Origin: Petrosia ficiformis
Lineage: Eukaryota; Porifera; Demospongiae; Haplosclerida; Petrosiidae
Length of the DNA stretch: 64,000 nucleotides
Assembly: GCA_947044365.1 (NCBI GenBank)
Contig: OX345642.1
Location: 6,053,507 to 6,117,506 of the forward strand
Reading direction: 5' to 3'
The notes below the pieces were generated by a model, which saw nothing but the letters and a program-made list of their open reading frames with translations, did not search any database and had not been told where the DNA came from. Below, piece after piece: positions 1 through 10,600 of the stretch. The translations under genes and the position numbers were made by a program. The number at the start of each line of letters is the position of its first letter. Position 1 is the first letter of the stretch.

Positions 1-1
1 G

Positions 2-592
2 CCAAATATTCAGGAGGAAGATGGATGGAATGCCCTGATGTTTGCCAGTGAGAATAGTCACTTCAAGGTGGTTCAAATATTACTCGAGGGAGGTGCTGAG
101 CCAAATATTCAAGAAGATAAATGGAATGCCCTGATGCTTGCCAGTGAGAATGGTCACTTCGAAGTGGTTGAAATACTACTAAAGGGAGATGCTGATCCAA
201 ATAATCAGACAGAAAATGGAGTCACGTCTCTGATGGTTGCCAGTGAGAATGGTCACTCCGTGATGGTGCAAATACTACTCAAGGGAGGTGCTGATCCAAA
301 TATTCCGGAGGAAGATGGATCGACAGCCTTGATGTACGCCAGTCAGAATGGTCACTTCGAGGTAGTTCAAATACTACTCAAGGGAGGTGCTGATCCAAAT
401 ATTCCGGAAGAAGATGGATCGACAGCCTTGATGTACGCCAGTCAGAATGGTCACTTCGAGGTGGTTCAAATACTACTCAAGGGAGGTGCTGATCCAAATA
501 TTAAATCAAAGAGAGGAAAGAATGCTCTAACATTTGCGATTAAAAATAATCATTTACAAGTTATTGAGTTATTGAAAAGCCATGGATTGTAG
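2..592 (+). CDS. ankyrin-repeat protein, C-terminal end (gene 0, cut by window edge)
   Basis: The frame is open from base 2 and ends in TAG at 590-592. It encodes five full ANK repeats of 33 residues (99 bp) and part of a sixth, then a shorter capping repeat (NALTFAIKNNHLQVIELL) ending in KSHGL. Each repeat has the usual TALM-ASxNGHxxVVxxLL-GGADPN pattern. The repeats starting near 331 and 430 are almost identical at DNA level, a sign of recent unequal exchange or gene conversion. The cap matches the ends of genes 4, 5 and 6, so this is the 3' end of another member of the tandem family. The 5' part, presumably Death domain and modules, lies outside the window. ANK repeats bind proteins; the partner is unknown. 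A possible poly(A) signal AATAAA lies at 663-668. Confidence 0.93.
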   Translation, partial: PNIQEEDGWNALMFASENSHFKVVQILLEGGAEPNIQEDKWNALMLASENGHFEVVEILLKGDADPNNQTENGVTSLMVASENGHSVMVQILLKGGADPNIPEEDGSTALMYASQNGHFEVVQILLKGGADPNIPEEDGSTALMYASQNGHFEVVQILLKGGADPNIKSKRGKNALTFAIKNNHLQVIELLKSHGL

Positions 593-1059
593 CTATTAAT
601 TGGTAATGGGAGGTGTGAACCCCATTTGTATTTTGAATGAGAATTATGAGAATGTAATCAAGAATAAAATATGGTACACTATTTATACTGAATGGATAGA
701 CATGTTGGGATAAGAATAAGAAAGACTAATATCTAACATGTGAATAATGAAATAGACTAACAACTAATTATATACATAACAATAGGGATACATAACATTT
801 GCCCCTTCTCTGTGGTATGTGTTCCATACATTTAATAAGATACGAAATCACCATAATTAATTGTTCGTCTTATTCAAGTCGATCTGTGAATATTACAGTT
901 TGCTGACCTCTCAGTGATGAGAATTAATTCCTCTTCTGAACCAGTAGATATATACATGTACATGTAGTTCATCAATTTTGGTTAGTGGAAGATAGGCTAC
1001 TGGTGGAGTAGTGACCAGACAGTGGTTGACTGAATGATATGGCTTCAGTCTATTGTAAT
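593..1059. other. 3' flank of gene 0, no gene seen
   Basis: AT-rich sequence with the likely poly(A) signal near 663. No open frame with recognisable similarity on either strand. Confidence 0.6.
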
Positions 1060-1500
1060 GCACAACTAGATATTTTCTTTTCTTTACACAAGTTTCTTCT
1101 TGATGGTAAATGGTCCATCCCAGGGTCTTGTATAATTACTTGAAGTCCTTTTGAGATTACTGGAGAATGCAGTCAAACAAGGTCTCCTATTTACATGGTG
1201 GCTGTCTTTTATCGGAAGTGCTTCAGTCCATTTTGTAGAATAGTCAGCAATTATCAGGACATATCAGGTATTGATGGCTGTAGTCTTAGAATATCCATTG
1301 TTACATGTTCAAAAGGATTTGCACTGATAGAGGTTACCAATAGTGCTTTAGGAGGTTTTGACAGAGATTTCCTAGAGGCACATATGTCACCACTCTTCAA
1401 CATTTTTTTATTGACTGATCCAGTAGAACCTTTACTGTATTTTACTGAACGTCTTTTGGATTCCCGAATGACCAGCAGTGCAATTGTTATGCAATAGTTT
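1060..1500 (-). pseudogene. Ty3/gypsy retrotransposon remnant: integrase
   Basis: Read on the minus strand from about 1497 down to 1060, the translation shows the order of a gypsy-type integrase. There is an HHCC-like start (NNCTAGHSGIQKT), then a QxRFYW stretch, then a core segment ADYSTKWTEALPI, then a C-terminal DGPFTIKK. Several in-frame stops break it, so it is dead. The + strand ORF over the same bases (1195-1497) is a shadow. The first residues overlap the last residues of the RT-RNase H remnant at 47480-48555 (NNCTTGHLE), so both derive from the same kind of element. Family assignment is from motif recognition only. Confidence 0.72.
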
Positions 1501-2010
1501 GTATTTGTTTATGTACATATTTTATCACCGTAGCATCAATAATTCATTCATAGTTTTTTATAATATAATCTACATTTTATAAATGTGTACATACTAAGAT
1601 CAATCCTAAGTCTGACTACACTGTGCATAGCTTCAGCTACTATGTACTTACTAAGATCAAACTATAATGTGATGACACTGTACATCTTACACTAATCCAA
1701 GACTTACTAAGAGCATACTTAGATCCTACTCAGGCATTTGCTGAGTTATTATTAATATAAGTCAATGAATAATTATACACAATGTGTACAATCGAAGGAG
1801 TGTAGTAATCAAGGATTAGATCAAGAATCATAATAATAACTGTTTTATAATGTTGTGAATGGCAACAATAAACTGCATGTCATATCATACTGTACATAGT
1901 TATGCTATGATATGTTGATGTTAATTCTCATAGGTGACATAATGAGATATTGCAACATAACATTATATATATTCAGGCAAAATGATGTATTGTTATTTTT
2001 GATTTTTAAA
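1501..2010. other. intergenic, first copy of a duplicated 1.8-kb spacer begins
   Basis: No gene seen. From about 1795 the sequence is repeated at about 3590 (for example GGAGTGTAGTAAT and TTGCAACATAACATT), so the protease fragment and minisatellite that follow are present twice in tandem. Confidence 0.6.
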
Positions 2011-2017
2011 TGTACAG

Positions 2018-2333
2018 GTCACTATTCTCAATTGAATGGGAGCAACTCGTTAATTATATTTATGTTGATAAAGTAAGTTATACATGTGTACATGTACCTT
2101 CATGTGTCCATATATCTGTTCATACATCCATTCACCTTTCCATTGCTCCATAGCCTATATAACAACCATACATTGGAGCTATTGATAAGATGTTAGACGT
2201 TTCATTGAGTTATTCACAAGTCATATATCCATGGACTGGATGGTTATCAGTACCTCTTAGTGTAGTTAATGAGGGAAGTGGTTTCAATGGAGAGGATACA
2301 GGACAAATATCACTAACTATATCAACACTAACA
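2018..2333 (+). pseudogene. site-1-protease-like (MBTPS1-like) gene fragment, copy A
   Basis: A piece after an AG acceptor reads VTILN, then a stop, then MG. A second piece at about 2190-2333 is open and reads SLSYSQVIYPWTGWLSVPLS followed by VVNEGSGFNGEDTGQISLT, ending at a GTGAGT donor. This resembles the region after the catalytic domain in site-1 proteases, which has VTILNGMG and then a SYSSVLWPWSGYL-type stretch. A stop in the first piece and no surrounding gene make it a fragment. Related pieces are at 3797-4113, 14716-15007 and 50100-50820. Confidence 0.62.
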
Positions 2334-2382
2334 GTGAGTTATTAATAATTACATATTAACAATTTGTTCATGTATATATAAA

Positions 2383-2490
2383 CAGTGTTTCATTTGGGGT
2401 GCATTTGCCCCTGACCCCCTTGGAATTAGGTTGCCAATAGGCACAGCACAATAAGCCTAAATCCCTCCCCATCACATTTTCAAAATGAAG
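2383..2490. repeat. short dispersed element (TTTCATTTGGGG ... AAATGAAGGCC)
   Basis: A block of about 110 bp with roughly complementary ends and an inner CCTTGGAATTAGGTTGCCAATAG stretch. Diverged copies lie at about 4168-4275, 15058-15165, 21757-21875 (inside an intron of gene 2) and 23495-23575, and a cut copy at 50866-50907. This looks like a MITE or other small non-autonomous element. Confidence 0.5.
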
Positions 2491-2507
2491 GCCTAGTAAA
2501 TGTAGTA

Positions 2508-2830
2508 GTGTTATATAGTGTTTATGTACATGGTATGATGTTATGTACATGTAAATGTAGTGGTGTTATGTATATGTACATGTAGTGGTGTTATATATAT
2601 GTACTTGTAGTAGTGTTATGTAGACTTATACATGTAATAGTGTTATGTATATGTACATGTAGTGGTATTGTACACTTATACATGTATTAGTGTTATATAC
2701 ATGTACATGTTATGTACACTTATACATGTAATAGTGTTATGTACATGTACATGTTATGTACACTTATACATGTACACATGTATATAAAGTAGTGTTATTT
2801 ACACATACATGTACATGTATATGTAGTAAT
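2508..2830. repeat. minisatellite, GTACATGTAGTAGTGTTATGTATA-type units
   Basis: Irregular tandem units built from the self-complementary TGTACATGTACA and the spacer GTAGTAGTGTTATG. Several arrays of the same family occur in the window, one after nearly every protease fragment. Confidence 0.85.
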
Positions 2831-3590
2831 GTTGACAAACACTGGTTACTAATTTGCAAGAATTTAATTTAATGCCATAGCTATACTGATTATAATCAAT
2901 TAGTTGAAGGACTATAATTTTAGGGTGCTGTCCCCTCATATTTCATGTCAACAATTTAGTATAACTTTACTACTATAGTACATGTAATTGTATCTGGCCA
3001 TTATAAGGGTTTGGAAACCTGCAAACACATAATTTAATTATTCTACGCGTACGTGTAGTGTACCTTTTAATACTTGGGGCACATTATGTCATAATAACAT
3101 CGTGCATGTAGCCACAACATCTTATATGATAATTGACAAACTAAATTGAAATTTATGCTATTCCTGTAAACTTTAGTTTTTGCAGCATATATGTATATCG
3201 TGGCTTCTAATGTGTATATACCAGCAATATCACACCCGATAGCAGCTGGCCCTCAGTTTCACCTTGTGCTACTATCTCAGAGTTCAAATCTGATACTGCT
3301 ATACAGAATTATCTTTTCCTGTATAGTGGTGTAGGTACTTAGATGTATGTAGGGTTATATGGAAGTGGTTTGTTTAACTTTGGGTCCTACATTAACCTCC
3401 TGTGTTTAGTACCATCCCAACCTTGTCCGCATACTTCATGAGTTTTGAAGTCCCTACATCTTCTTTCACTTTTCTTTTATTATTCTTGTAATATACTAGT
3501 ATTAATATCAATACTTATCATTTCGAGTTAATTACATTAAGACAGCTAGTAAAATGTAAGTGATATCTGTCACATGATCTATAATGCAAA
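2831..3590. other. intergenic, nothing recognised
   Basis: AT-rich, no convincing coding frame. A part near 3008-3045 (TTTGGAAACC) resembles the foldback element described at 15297-15374. Confidence 0.5.
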
Positions 3591-3796
3591 AATGGAGGAG
3601 TGTAGTAATAAAGGATTAGGTTAAGAAATAACAGTATTTTATAATGTTGTGCATGGCATTGTATGTCATATCATACTGTACATAGTAACATGTATGTTGT
3701 GATATGTCACTATGTCACCTGTGTTAACATAATGACATATTGCAACATAACATTCACATTCAGGCAAAATGATGTAATTGACATTTTAATGTACGG

Positions 3797-4113
3797 GTCA
3801 CTACTCTCAATGGAATGGGAGCAACTCATTAATTATGTTGTTAATAAAGTAAGTTATACATGTGTACATGTACCTTCATGTATCCATACATCCATCCATC
3901 TATTCTTTTTTCCATTAGTCCATAGCTTATATGCCAACCATACATTGGAGCTATTGATAAAATGTTAGAGGTTTCATTGAGTTATTCTCAAGTCATATGT
4001 CATATGGACCGGAGGATGCTTATCTGTAACTCTTAGTGTAGTTAATGAGAGGTGTGGTTTCAATGGAGAGGCTACAGGACAAATATCACTAACTATATCT
4101 ACACTAATAGAGA
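3797..4113 (+). pseudogene. site-1-protease-like fragment, copy B
   Basis: Tandem copy of the fragment at 2018-2333. The first piece is better kept (V-TLNGMGATH around 3797, and GTAAGT follows). The second has EVSLSYSQVI and then a frame break in the PWTGW part. It lies about 1.8 kb after copy A, with the same flanks. Confidence 0.58.
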
Positions 4114-4284
4114 ATTATTAATAATTATATATTACCAATTGGTTAATGTACATGTATATGTAAACAGTGTTTTATTTGGGGGCATTCACCCTCCAACCCT
4201 GGAATTAGGTTGCTAATAGCCACAGCACAGAAACTCTGCACATTGCCTAGCTACCCCAAATTTCTAAATGAAGGGGTGGTACAT

Positions 4285-4790
4285 GTGATTATGTATACGT
4301 GTATGTACATGTACATGTAATATTGTTATGTATATGTACATGTACATGTAGTAGTGTAATGTATACGTGTATGTACATGTACATGTAATACATGTATGTA
4401 CATGTAGTAGTGTAATGTATATGTACATGTACATATACATATAGTAGTGTTATGTACATGTACATGTAGTAGTGTAATGTATATGTACATGTACATATAG
4501 TAGTGTTATGTACATGTATATGTACATGTAGTATTCGTGTATGTACATGGACGTGTAGTAGTGTTATGTATATGTACATGTACATGTAGTAGTGTAATGT
4601 ATATGTACGTGTACATATACATATAGTAATGTTATGTACATGTGTATGTACATGTACATTTACATGTATTAGTGTTATGTATACGTGTATGTACATGGAC
4701 GTGTAGTAGTGTTATGTATATGTACATGAGTAGTGTTATGTACACTTATACATGTACTGTGTTATGTACATACATGTAGTGGTGTTGGTA
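4285..4790. repeat. minisatellite, second array of the GTACATGTAGTAGTG family
   Basis: About 500 bp of the same irregular repeat. The long minus-strand open frame here (Tyr/Thr/His/Val-rich) is produced by the repeat and is not a gene. Confidence 0.88.
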
Positions 4791-5157
4791 ATGTTATAAA
4801 ACACTGCTGAAGCAGCAGGCTCATAAGATGGTGAAGAAAAAAAGAGTCTGGATTCAACTCTCTGTTCCATTGCTAATTAACATGCAAAACAAACAACTTC
4901 TATTCCTAGTTTTGAACAAGATCAGGAGATCCCAGGTTCTATATAAAACATTAGATCGCTCTACATAGTTAACTAGAAAGATTGTCTATAAAGCGTGGAA
5001 GAATCACTGCTATTTTACTGTATTCCTCAAACAAATACCTCTCCTGAATAAATATCTGCCTAGTTTAGACACCAGGATGAAGGGTACTGGAACTTTAATA
5101 AATGGAATGCCTGGGTGTGGCACTATCCAACATGTGAATGTAGAAATTACTTCACTG
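4791..5157. other. conserved spacer block downstream of minisatellite
   Basis: Starts with GCTCATAAGATGGTG and AAAAAAAGAGTCTGGATTC. Copies are at 23920-24365, 31945-32370, 52490-52960, 53085-53605, 61865-62060 and 62545-62960. No coding potential is conserved between copies. It is interrupted here by the insertion at 5158-6090. Confidence 0.65.
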
Positions 5158-5215
5158 TAGTTACCCTCGCCGCGTAGCGTAGGCGGAAGGGTACGGTAAT
5201 CGTTTTGTCTGTGTG

Positions 5216-5218
5216 TCT

Positions 5219-5253
<35 letters not shown>
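5216..5253. repeat. (GT)n microsatellite
   Basis: TGTGTCTGTGTCTG passing into a pure GT run. It creates the Thr/His-rich minus-strand frame. Confidence 0.95.
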
Positions 5254-5254
<1 letters not shown>

Positions 5255-5808
5255 GCAATTTTTCTGGAAAAATAAAAACATTGACATTTCAAAAGGGGTA
5301 CTGGTAGACTTCAAATTATACAAGGAAAAAAAATAACGTAGGAATTCTTCTTAAACCTTTCGGTTATAAAGTTATCACAATGTTTATAACTCACGGTTAC
5401 TGTTTCCAGACTTGAGAAGACTCGTGGAGGCATCTGAACACATCAAAACATAACTACTCCTGTATCATGACTATCGCTAGCAAAGCACTACATAAAAGCA
5501 AACAGAATTTGGGTAGTGGTTGCTACAACATCGAGTACTGGCTCCAAGCATTCTCCATTACTTTCAAACTCCGCCTATTTCAATTTTTCAAAGTCATGTG
5601 CTGTGCACGTTACTCGAACGTCAGCAGTAAGAGCAGTTTTGAGGACCTGTCTATGCTGTCTTTGTGGAATATTTCACAAGACGAATTGAGGATCTTTCTT
5701 TCTTCTTTCAGATAATACAGAGACTAAAATGTAAGACTTATAGTATAGACAAGGAAGAGACTAGTATAATCGTAATAAGTAGTGACATGTTAGTTTATAT
5801 AATTTACA

Positions 5809-5872
5809 TATAAATATATATATATATATATATAATTATTTATATATATATATATATATATATCTATATCTA
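5809..5872. repeat. (AT)n microsatellite
   Basis: Two TATATA runs separated by ATTATT. A further short AT run lies at 6408-6430. Confidence 0.95.
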
Positions 5873-6090
5873 TTATAATATTATTATAAAAACTAACATG
5901 CCAGTACGGTTTTATAACTTAATATGTTTTATACACAAACTAAACAATCTGAAGTAAACATTCTCATTATTATATGACCATACAAACGAGCAATGATAAT
6001 TATAATCTTTTGGCATATTATATTTCGAAATTATAGTTTGTATTACCTTGCCACGTAGGCGAGGGTCCCGTCCCGACGGCTCTCGTTGTT

Positions 6091-7404
6091 TTGGCACTCT
6101 TACATGCTGGATATAGTAGTTCTGACTACCAGCATCTTTTTTCATAACATCAGAGTTAACTTGGTTTTGTTTTCATAGACCAGAATCAGGTAGCTATATC
6201 ACTGTAAACATTAATAGGTTGTTTTAACCTTCAGTTGGTACGTTACAAGAGTTTCAATGCAGAATTTATTTTCATTAATGCTGATGTGTTTTTCCTGCTA
6301 GGTAATATTTACAAGTACTAGTTTCATTTGATCTATATGGACTAGTATGTAAAGTGCATGTCATAATAAAATATATTAACAAAAACAGCAATACAATATA
6401 TATGTAGTATATATATATATATATATATAGCATAGTATTATAGCTAGTTATAACATGTGATGTATTATTATCACGAAACACCTACTCATTCCAGAGTAAT
6501 TAGTATGTACATGAATTTCTACTTGTAATAACAAATAACATCAGTTGTACCTAATCACATGAAGTGCATTCTATTGTAGCATTAATATTGTTTATTATGT
6601 CATGTACTGTATATACTAGCCAATATAGAGAATAAATTACTATTTGTAAACATTACCTAACAAGAAATGATTAACTGATTGATATCAGGTGCATGTTATT
6701 AAAAACTCATGTAACCATTAAAATAATCCAGAAGTTTTAGAAAACTGCTGTCTTGTAAATTGGATACTTGAGTTTGGTGACAACAAAAGTGCATTTGAGA
6801 TTGAAATGACACAATTTATGTTGCTAGCCTAATTCTTGATCTGAGTTAATTTGAAGTAAACTTAATGAAGCTCCTCTGGGACCCAAGGGATTATATAGCA
6901 GCAAATTGTAATACATTAGTGATTAACAGAACCAATGATTGCTTTCAAGTTGAAGTTGAGGATCAAGAATCATTACCTTTTGTTTGCCATGAATGTAAAT
7001 GGAAGACTAAAGCTGAACAAACTTACTTTGAGGATTGTTACTTTGTAATTGGAATCCTTGAGCTTGATACTTACCTGTTCTTGTAACCATAAAAATAACC
7101 AATAAGATATTATAATCAGTAATAAATGAAACAAATGTAGTTAACAATAAAAATAAAATAGATAGAAATAAAAAGCAGTTACCAAAGAATAAAATAAAGT
7201 AATGTACCAAAGATTTGTGGCTATTCTAATGTCAGTTAAAATAGATTAACAGCATACAAGTAACTACTGAGGTCATGTTAGATAATGTTATTCAATCAAT
7301 ATTAATAAGTCAATTGAATGACTGATAAATTACTAAAAGTTTGATTATACTTTTCCCACTCTTAATTATATAACAAACTGTATGGTTATAGCACTACACG
7401 TTTT
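6091..7404. other. conserved 5' spacer of gene 1
   Basis: Closely parallels 42150-43385 in front of gene 5 (shared CCTTCAGTTGGTACGTTA and AATGAAGCTCCTCTGG). It contains a foldback element at about 6486-6560 (CATTCCAGAGTAATTAG). The 73-codon frame at 6865-7086 is broken in the paralogous spacer, so it is probably not a gene. Confidence 0.55.
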
Positions 7405-7691
7405 TGACCTAATATGGTAATTCTTCAGTGGGTGTGGTCTCCACACTTCAGTTTAATAATAGAAACTACCTTGTAAGGATAAAATTATAAATAGAAAATG
7501 ATAATAACAATATTCATACTATTTCATAGCTTTTGATGGTATGAAAGTGCTGATATTTTCATTTGAGTATAGAAGAGGAATATCTTTGATATAAAATAGT
7601 CTCTGTGAACCATTATCTATCAGAACAGGTAATGTTTATTATTGTAACTTAGTTTTGCTATATAGTTATTAAATATTTCCTATAGTGAATC
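7405..7691 (+). promoter_or_regulatory. promoter and 5'UTR of gene 1
   Basis: CArG box CCTAATATGG at 7408-7417, then GGGTGTGGTC, MEF2-type sites at 7453-7462 (TTAATAATAG) and 7485-7494 (TTATAAATAG). Where genes 2, 4 and 6 have TATAAAAGG, this copy reads TATGAAAG with a small deletion, so its TATA box is damaged. A 5'UTR intron runs from GT at 7629 to AG at 7685, seven bases before the ATG. Factor names are inferred from consensus matches, not shown. Confidence 0.7.
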
Positions 7692-10600
7692 ATGTCAAAA
7701 ACACCAACACCAAGTATGAATGAACTCCATCTAGAACTGAAAGGCTTAGTAAGATGGAAGAAATTCGCTACTCATCTACGTATGATGGAGCAATCAGATC
7801 TTGACAAAATTAAGAAAGACAATCACAATAGCGCAGAACAGAGATTGGCTGTTTTTGGGACATGGTTGCACAAGTGTACTAATGCTTCCTGGGAGGATGT
7901 GGTATCTGCTCTTGAGAAGATCAATGAAAATATTCTTGCTGAACACCTAAGAATGAAACATTGTCCTGCGTCTTCTTTCCTTCCTCCCTCGAGTCATAGT
8001 CAGTCTCCTCCCTTTTCAACCAGTTCTGATCATCTCCCATCAACCAGATCTGATCCTTCTAGTCACTCATCAACCAGATCTGATCCTTCTAGTCACTCAT
8101 CAACCAGATTTGATCATCTTAGTCACTCATCAACCAGATCTGATCGTCATAAACACTCATCAATTAAATCATATCGTTATAATCACTCATCAACCAGACC
8201 CAATCATCATAGTTGCTCAAGAACCAAATCTGGTTCTTCTAGTTGCTCAACAACCAGATCTGATCCTTCTAATCACCCAAGAACCAGATCTGATCCTTCT
8301 AGTCACTCATCAAACAGATCTGATCCTCTTAATCACTCATCAACCAGATCTGATTGTCATAAACACTCATCAATTAAATCATATCGTTATAATCGCTCAA
8401 TAACCAGATCTGATCTTTCTACTTACTCATTAACCAAATCTGATTATTCTAGTCACTCGTCAACCAGATCTGATCCTTCTAGTCACTCATCAACCAGATT
8501 CGATCCTTCTAATCACTCATCAACCAGATTCGATCCTTCTAATCACTCATCAACCAGATTCGATCCTTCTAGTCACTCATCAACCAGATTTGATCCTTCT
8601 AGAAACTCATCAACCAGATTTGATCCTTCTAGTCACTCATCAACCAGATCTGATCCTTCTTGTCACTCATCAACCAGATTTAATCCTTCTTGTCACTCAT
8701 CAACCAGATTTGATCCTTCTAGTCCCTCATCAACCAGATTTGATCTTTCTAGTCACTCATCAACCCGATGTGATCCTTCTATTCACTCACCAATCAGATA
8801 TGACCATCATAGTCTTGATTTGCAGCCAAGTAAGCTTACCAATTGTGAGTTAGACACAGAACTTAACACTCTAGTACAATGGGAGAGATTTGGTCTTCAT
8901 CTTCCTGGAATAAAAGTAAAAGATCTTCAAATAATCCAAAGTGATAATCCTACGAATGTTGTTAAACAGAAGTTAGCTCTTTTTGAAACATGGTTGGTGA
9001 GGTATCCTAGTGCTTCATGGGATGATGTTGTATTAGCACTTGAGAGAATTGGTGAAATCTATCTTGCAGAACAGATTAAAATGAAGTATACTTGTGAAGA
9101 CAGACACACAATTGGTACAGAAGTGTATACATCATTATCTTCAGAAGAAATTGTGTTTAGGGAGCTCTCAGATCTTCATAACACATTCACTAAACTGGCA
9201 AGAGATTTTCGTAATGGAATTAACAAGTTAGTTGAACCACCAAATGAACATGTACTTCAAGAAATAATTAGTTTTATCAAAGACCTTCAACTTTACGAAA
9301 TTGAGGGGCTAAACGAAGTAAAAACAATAAATGGTTTTATTGATAAAATTCGCGATCACTATGATTTTTTGAATTGCGATTTGCTGCAACAAATTGCCAC
9401 AGAATATTTGGAAAACCTCCTTCCAAGAATACAAACTTACACACAAAACGTTAAGAAACTTAAACATTCCATTCCAGTTAAATGCTTGAAATGCGATTTG
9501 CAACAGTTTGTCACCGAGTCAAATGTTTCCAGAAAATATATGATAGCAATAGTTAAGCTACAAGAAGTATGGGAAAAGCCTGATATACAACGTTTAGAAA
9601 AGCTTATTGCGAGCCTCTTTCCGGGGTATAATCCAAAATGGTTTACAGTAAAAGCTGGTTCGATATGTTGTATGTTTTTAATTCCAAAATCCAAAGCCAA
9701 ATCTTATATTAGCTCTAGTAGTGAAAAGCTTCAGTTAATGAGACTAACTGGAATCTTTGGGCTTCAAATAGGTATTACTCATGTTATAAGAGATGACGAG
9801 AATGAGAGCTTCACATTTGATTCAGCACTTCTAGAAGCATCACAGTGTGGTAATGATGAAGCAGTTCAGTTTCTACTATACATGGGAGTTAATATAAACC
9901 ATAGTAATAGTGAGGGAAAGACAGCACTAATGTTAGCATGTGAAGCTGGACATGAAGAGGTTGTACAAACTCTGGTATCAGCTGGAGCTAGTGTTAATGA
10001 CCAGGATAGTGCAGGGCAAACTGCATTGATGCTTGCTAGTGGAAATCTTGTAGTTCTTTATTGTCTTCTCTTAGCTAAAGCTAATCCTGACTTACAACGA
10101 AAAGATGGCAACACAGCTTTACATAATGCTTGTTATAAAGGTCAAAGTACAATAGTGCGATTACTATTGAGCTTCAGTGCGACTTTTGTCATTGCAAATA
10201 TAAAGGGTGACACAGCATTTTTAGCTTCAATTAGAGGAAATAATACTGAAATTCTTAAGCTTATGCTTAATTCAATTCCACATTCTCCTTTCATAGTATC
10301 TTTAGGAGTAGTCTATGCATGTAGATTAGGACATTCAGCTGTTTTCAATTTATTTGCCAAACAACTTGAATATACTCCTCAAGTAATAGATCTAATTATC
10401 TCTTGTGCTGAAGGAGATGTGGGATCTGCTATACAACACATCATGGAGTTCAACATTGATCCTAACACTACACTAATATCAGGTATTACTCCTCTTATGA
10501 TTGCCTCATCATGTGGACATGTTGACGTAATAAACAGTCTCATACAAGCTAAAGCTGATGTTAATAGTAAGGATGAAGATGGTTATACACCATTAGCATA

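Larger units (their letters stand above)
5158..6090. mobile_element. 0.9-kb insertion with ACCCTCGCC ends
   Basis: The left end has ACCCTCGCC at 5163 and the right end has GGCGAGGGT near 6060-6068, which is its complement. Comparison with the uninterrupted paralogous spacers near 52850 and 53490 shows that about 0.9 kb is inserted between TTCACTG and the ACTCTTACATGCTGGATA stretch. Inside are a (GT)n tract at 5218-5252, (AT)n tracts at 5810-5865 and an 82-codon open frame (5467-5715) without recognisable similarity. Related left-end sequence occurs at 48900-49140 and, more diverged, in the 3' flanks of genes 3, 4 and 6. Class unknown; non-autonomous. Confidence 0.55.

Noticed and set aside
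1195..1497. 100-aa + strand ORF as a gene
   Set aside because: Opposite strand shows a clear order of gypsy integrase motifs.
4289..4696. 135-codon minus-strand ORF (Tyr/Thr/His/Val)
   Set aside because: Produced entirely by the GTACATGTAGTAGTG minisatellite.
6865..7086. 73-aa ORF in front of gene 1
   Set aside because: The paralogous spacer near 42823-43010 carries shifts and stops, so coding is not conserved.
8110..8853. Open frames rich in LITHQPDLI in the second + frame of gene 1 (and VVVAHQPDPI frames at 16145-16444 and 54937-55257)
   Set aside because: They are alternate readings of the 30-bp coding repeats; the S-R frame is the one joined to the Death domain.
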